Assembly (NCBI GenBank): GCA_002633005.1 | Contig: NMRA01000234.1 | Coordinates: 105,405 to 169,404, forward strand | From: Phoronis australis | Lineage: Eukaryota > Phoronida > Phoronidae | Reading direction: 5' to 3' | DNA length: 64,000 nucleotides | Shown here: one piece after another, positions 39,301-45,300 of the stretch | Numbering within the stretch: position 1 is the first letter of the stretch | How the letters are laid out: each line of letters opens with the position of its first letter | Notes under the pieces: model-generated | Told to the model about the DNA's origin: nothing | The model's input: only the letters and a program-made list of their open reading frames with translations | Database searches by the model: none | Made by a program: the position numbers and the translations under genes

Positions 39301-42300
39301 CACCTAACCCATTTGTACTGTACTGTATTGTACTCATCCATAATAATGCCTAGCCCATTTGTACTGCATTGTATTCATCTATACTGACACCTACCCCATT
39401 TGTACTGCATTGTATTCATCTATACTGACGCCTAGCCCATTTGTATTGTATTGTATTCATCCACATTCATACTTAACCCATTTGTACTGTACTGTATTCA
39501 TCCATATTGATGCCTAACCTATTTGAAGTGAACTATACCATGAGCGGCGCAGCACTGAAATAAGTGGGGGCTATAGCTCCCGCAGCCCCCTATGGTACGC
39601 CGCCCATGTGTACTCATCCATATTGACACCTAGCCCATTTGTACTGTACTGTATTCGTCCATATTGAAGCCTAACCCATTTGTACTGTACTGTATTCATT
39701 CATGTTGACACCTAACCCATTTGTACTGTACTGTATTCGTCCATATTGAAGCCTAACCCATTTGTACTGTACTGTATTCATTCATGTTGACACCTAACTC
39801 ATTTGTACTGTACTGTATTCATCCATATTGAAGCCTAACCCATTTGTACTGTACTGTATTCATTCATGTTGACACCTAACCCATTTGTACTATACTGTAT
39901 TCATCCATATTGATGCCTAGCCCATTTGTAATGTACTGTAGTCATCCATATTGAAACCTAACCCATTTGTATTGTACTGTATTCATTCATGTTGACACCT
40001 AGCCCATTTGATCCAAGAAGCTCAAAAACCAGGGATAAATGTCAACCTAAGCATGGGTTGTGTTAAAACAAAAGACTGGTTCTGTACAATGCTGTGATAC
40101 CATAAAATGGCTATTAATATGACAGTACATTTAACTGAAATTGGTATGAGCAAGTTGCAAGTATGGTATAGTGACAACAAGAAGGAGTCAGCACATGGTC
40201 TAAGTGTACACACCTAGGATCTGAGTAGGTTTAACATTAAGTGACTTAAAAATTTAACCTCCAGACTAGAGGGTCATAATTGAGCATATCAACAATAGTA
40301 GTGAAGTTGTAAAGATTTGTCAACAACCCAAAGCTGGACACCTCAAGTGGTTCGGAGCTGTACTTATATAGACAGTGTATAGTCTAACAACTTTTTCCTG
40401 CATCTGGCGAGCATCTGGCATCTGGCGTGCAGGGGCTTTACTGTCAGGCACATTGCATGTACACGGGTGAGAAACAACATGACCGCCGGTCCTCTTAAAT
40501 CGGACCGACTCACCCAAAACAGGACCTTCGGGGATCAAATGGGACCGTCGCACCAGAAAATGGGATTGACGTACCTAAAAACATGACCGCCCCACCAGAA
40601 AACAGAACCGCTGGGGACTGAATATGACCGCCGGGGATTGAAACCGCAGTGACAAACAAGTTAAGATTTATTACCGGTAGACCTACACAGATCATACAAT
40701 GGAGCTATATACGTATGCATAAGCAGGTCTTGCACTAATTAATCCAACGAAATCTTTTGTGCGCTACAGCTAGAACACTTCGCTTTGTAACACGCGGTGC
40801 TTTTTAGTTTTAACCACAAACCAACCACGTTGCACGCTTTTGAGCTAAATAATTATGACTTTATTTTAGAACAAAATGAAAATCATTTTCTCCAATTTGA
40901 CGTTTTAGTCAAGAAAAAAAATGAGCGTTTTGTTTCTCGAGTGAAGCATCATAACTAGCCTTTGTGCGGCAAAGCAGTATACTAAATATACAGCTTGGCG
41001 CCGATGTGGGTAAAACACTGAACATATAAAATCTTCACCAAATTAGTGTTATTAACGACACTCTTCCTTGAGTAAACTAAATTATTTATCGGCGCTCGCC
41101 GGGAAAAATTGTCGTTCTGTCGTTATTCTGCTGCTAAAATTGAGATGCGTTCTTTTAGGTCGGCTTACAATGACCAGTTCCTTGATTTTTTCACCGTTCA
41201 GTCAGCTCTTCTTCTCTTCTACGAAGTTGCGTACATGGCACAACAAATTATCGGAACTGGTTTCATTTCGTCATAAGTTTTTAGTATTTTAATACCAGCA
41301 AATAGAATTTCAGAACAAATCGTGCTGCTGCGAAGTTGAGTCATCATCTTTCGAAAGATGTCACAAAATTTTAGGATACGTCGCGTGCTCATGTCACGAG
41401 CGCAACAGACTTTTTCGTTACATTAGACAAACAAATGACGTTCATTAGATTGTTTTTCACCCAAGCGGCTGCAACCTGCAAGGTGAGTGTTGATTGACTC
41501 CTAGATTTTGCATGCGCCTGCTCCGCTCGCTAGCTCTACAAGTTTCACGACGAGGTGACGAGCAGAACTATACCCGGGCTGTGGGAAATTTCGGGGATGT
41601 AACGGAGCTCAATAACGCAGTGCTACCAATTAAGCTTTATTTTGGCAAGTCTTTACACATCTAGCTGACCAGTTACGTAATCACAAGCAGTATCATACAA
41701 AGACATTGATAACTACATATTGTCCGGCAGTCATGTTCAGTCCCCGGCGGTCCTGTTTTCTGGTGGAGCGGTTATGTTTTTAGATACGTCAGTCCCATTT
41801 TATGGTGCGACGGACCCATTTGATCCCGGAGATCCTGTTTTGGGTGAGTCAGTCCAATTTAGAGGACCGGCGGTCATGTTGTTTCTCACCCGTGATGTAA
41901 CACAAGAAAGATCAAGCTCACAAGAGCACTCCCACTGGTCATCAGCTTCTTTCTGAGAAAAGTTTCATGTATGTCAGTATGAGAATAAGATTAAAGACAA
42001 AGTGGTATAACATAACACTTTGGCCTGTGAGCAGGTTACGACCATAAAGTCTTTAATTTATAGAATAAGAATTTATTAAGCAACCACTCAACTTTTTGTC
42101 GTTTAATCAAGTATTCAAATGACATGTGAGAGCCTTCTGTGCACTTCTGTTGCTGAAATGAATCTTTTAACGAAGTTTTGATTAACGTTTTAATGCAATA
42201 ACTAAACTCCTTTGAGTTACGAAAGTCAGAACATGCTGGCCATAAGAAACCATCCAACAGAGCAGCATGTCCTGCGTGCCAAAACAGTCAGTCATGGAAT

Positions 42301-45300
42301 CACCGGATGCCCAGTGAATGAGTCAAATCATGGAAGACAAAGTAGATCAATGGAAGTACCTCCTTTCACTCCACTCATAGCGCCAATGTGTAAAATTACC
42401 TGCTAACGAAGCTAAAAAAATTGATGATTAGCATAATAGCACGATGCAAACCAGTGATGTTTTGATAGCCGGTCAGCATATTGATCCCGGGGTGCAGAAC
42501 AATGTAAAAACATCTATTTCTGGGTCAGGATCAACAACAGCATGTACATTTTTAGGGACAGGAACAACATCAACAGATTTCTAGTAATTCTACCACGAGA
42601 TAGGAAATTTAATGGAAAACTAGACCACAAGTAATGAACTGGAATGCCAACTTAAAAATTCAGCAATCAGTTTCTTCTCAGCCAGTCACGTCCTAAGTTT
42701 AGATTCTGTGTTGCTTTCCCATTACAGAGACTCCATCCAACCTGCTGTTACCTTTGCCACTAAGTATTACCTTTGCCACTAAGTATTACCTTTGCCACTA
42801 AGTATTACCTTTGTCACTAAGTATTCTCAGACAAGGGACATTGGAGTAATCACTAGATCTCTGGCTTAAACATAAGATGACATATAGTTGACTAACACAT
42901 GATTACATCTAAGGTGGTGCAGCTTCTAGTGAGATTACTCCCATCAAACTGGATTTACTCAGTAACTAATCCAGTTTTGGGGAGTTCGGCTAAGCAAGAG
43001 TTTAATCCGGTAATGGTCTGATATAAAGTGCCCGAATTTTGAAAACCAGTTTTCACCACTGAATAACGGGCATCAAACTGGTTCTCAAAATACGGGCACG
43101 TTATATCAGACTATTGCCGTTTAATCCACCTGTTTTGAGAAGTTGTGATGGCTATTTTAAGTTACACTTTCTCATTGGACGTATCTTCTCAAAACAGGTG
43201 CTGGCAGGAAAATGACCTAAAGCAGAGGCACTTGTGCATTTGAGGCGGTGCAACAGCAGGTAAATTATTTCTTATGTCTGTTCGTTGGGCTTTTCAATAA
43301 AGCGTGAGACGTTGACTGAAATTGATGCGGGAGGGCACTTTTTCTTTACGTAGCGAATCGCAGGTTTCAAAAGCAGTCCCCGCACATACCAGAACCAACT
43401 ATGCTTACTGATCTTGTTTTTTAAAACTGTCCAACTTGACCAGTTCACACCACAACCATGAAGTAGGCCTACATGACTTTAGTTTTGACAGGCCATGCCC
43501 TCATTGTAGGGAAATTCAACAAATAAGTCACCCTTACCTTGAAGGTTTGTTTCAACATAATTCTTTGATAGTTTTAACCCTAAAAACCCTTTTTCATTGA
43601 ATTGAAACTGAATAAAGAACTATTTGGACACTACTGCTTTTACGGTACCTGAATAAAATTAGCCTTTTCATAAAGTTCCAAGACAATGAACCATATTATA
43701 GAGGGAATTTCTTTGGAAAAGGTATCCTTTCGTATGACAATCTTTTGCAAAAAAGCGACTCATTCAAGTGGCATTCCTTAGACTACCCCTATTAAAGTCC
43801 CCTAGGACTGCCCTCCAGCCATCACTGTGAGGAAGACAATTGCTTCACAAGTGTTTGCCTTACCTCCTATTATTTCTTTTGTTTTTACAAGTCAAGTGGC
43901 TCAGTGTTTAATGTACCACATAATTTCGTGCTGGTGCTGCCGAATGGTATGAGGGATGATCACCATATCACAATTATTTGCATTAAAATGTGTTTTCGCA
44001 CAGTAAACAATAACGTGTGGTGACTACAACACTTTCAACAGTATAGGTGACTGTCAATATTTGCATTAAAGTTTGATAAAAAATTAAGTTCTCTGAGTTA
44101 ATAGTTGAGTAACAGCACATAATCCTAAGAACAGAAAGAAATAGCCACACGTCACATATGTTGAATTACCTGGCAGGCTTTAGTTTCTATATTTGCCTAC
44201 AAACACTAGTTCAAGTATATACGCAATAGTCGATTGATACCAGAGTATCTAAGTCATCAATAATATATAAGATTAGCTTAAAGCAATCACCGATCCATAA
44301 GACATGACCAGAGATAATTTGAGCAAGTGAAGAAACATTTGAACCAAGCAGAACTGTAAAGGTTCCTTGAAATTCACTGGCCACACAACGAAGTCATAAT
44401 GATGCCAAGCGTGGATCAACAGGGGGTCAAGGCCTGATGGGATCCACAGAGGTGCATAACCCAAGGAGTCCACAGGGGGTCTAGGAGATGAGAGGTCCAC
44501 AAGGGGTCCAGGAGATGAGAGGTCCACAATTGAATATGGCACAAATGGGTATACAGGGGTCTGGGGATGGGGTCCAGAATGTAATGGGGTCCCCAGGCCG
44601 AGGTATCCACAAGGGGTCCACGGGATGAGAGATGCAATAGGGACTATGGCACAATTAGGGATGCAGGGGTTTGGAGACTGAGAGTCCACAGGGGTCCAGG
44701 ATGTAATGGGGTCCCTGGGCCTAAGAGGTCTACAAGGGGTCCACAGTCTGAGGGGTTCACAGGAGGTCTTAGGCGTCAAACATGGTTCACTCTGATAAAG
44801 CATGCCAAACACACAGTCATGGACTCATCAGCAGCCCAGGTAAGTAGCGTGAAATAGTGATTATTACTACCCAGAAAGGGATTTGATCAACCTTCATGTA
44901 TTTGGCGACACCTTTGTCTAAAAATGTGGTGTTAGTACAAAAATAAAATTTGAGCTAACTTTAACAAGACACATATTTCAAGTCATGCTATTATTCATTA
45001 CAAATGTTCTTTTTTACTGCACTTTAACTTAATAGTAAACAAGCCGCAAACATCAGAATGGCTAGCGTCGATCTGACACCACTACCCGCGTCCTTTACGA
45101 AGTCGATTTCTACATTTTATCCATAAACCGTATTTGGCGGTACGTCTGTCGTGTTTCTGAAGTGGATGTGATTCAGTGGCCGTGTATTTTGGGTGAATGA
45201 ATCCTGTTTCGTGAGACCGACCCCATGTATTTCAATTTGGGTCAGTGAACGGTGTTTGCAGGTACGTGAGTCTTGTTTTTGCGTCCGACAGTGTTTTACA

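Noticed and set aside
44273-44812. 179-aa Pro-rich minus-strand ORF
   Set aside because: Lies on a GGGGTCCA-type degenerate tandem repeat; composition explained by the repeat.
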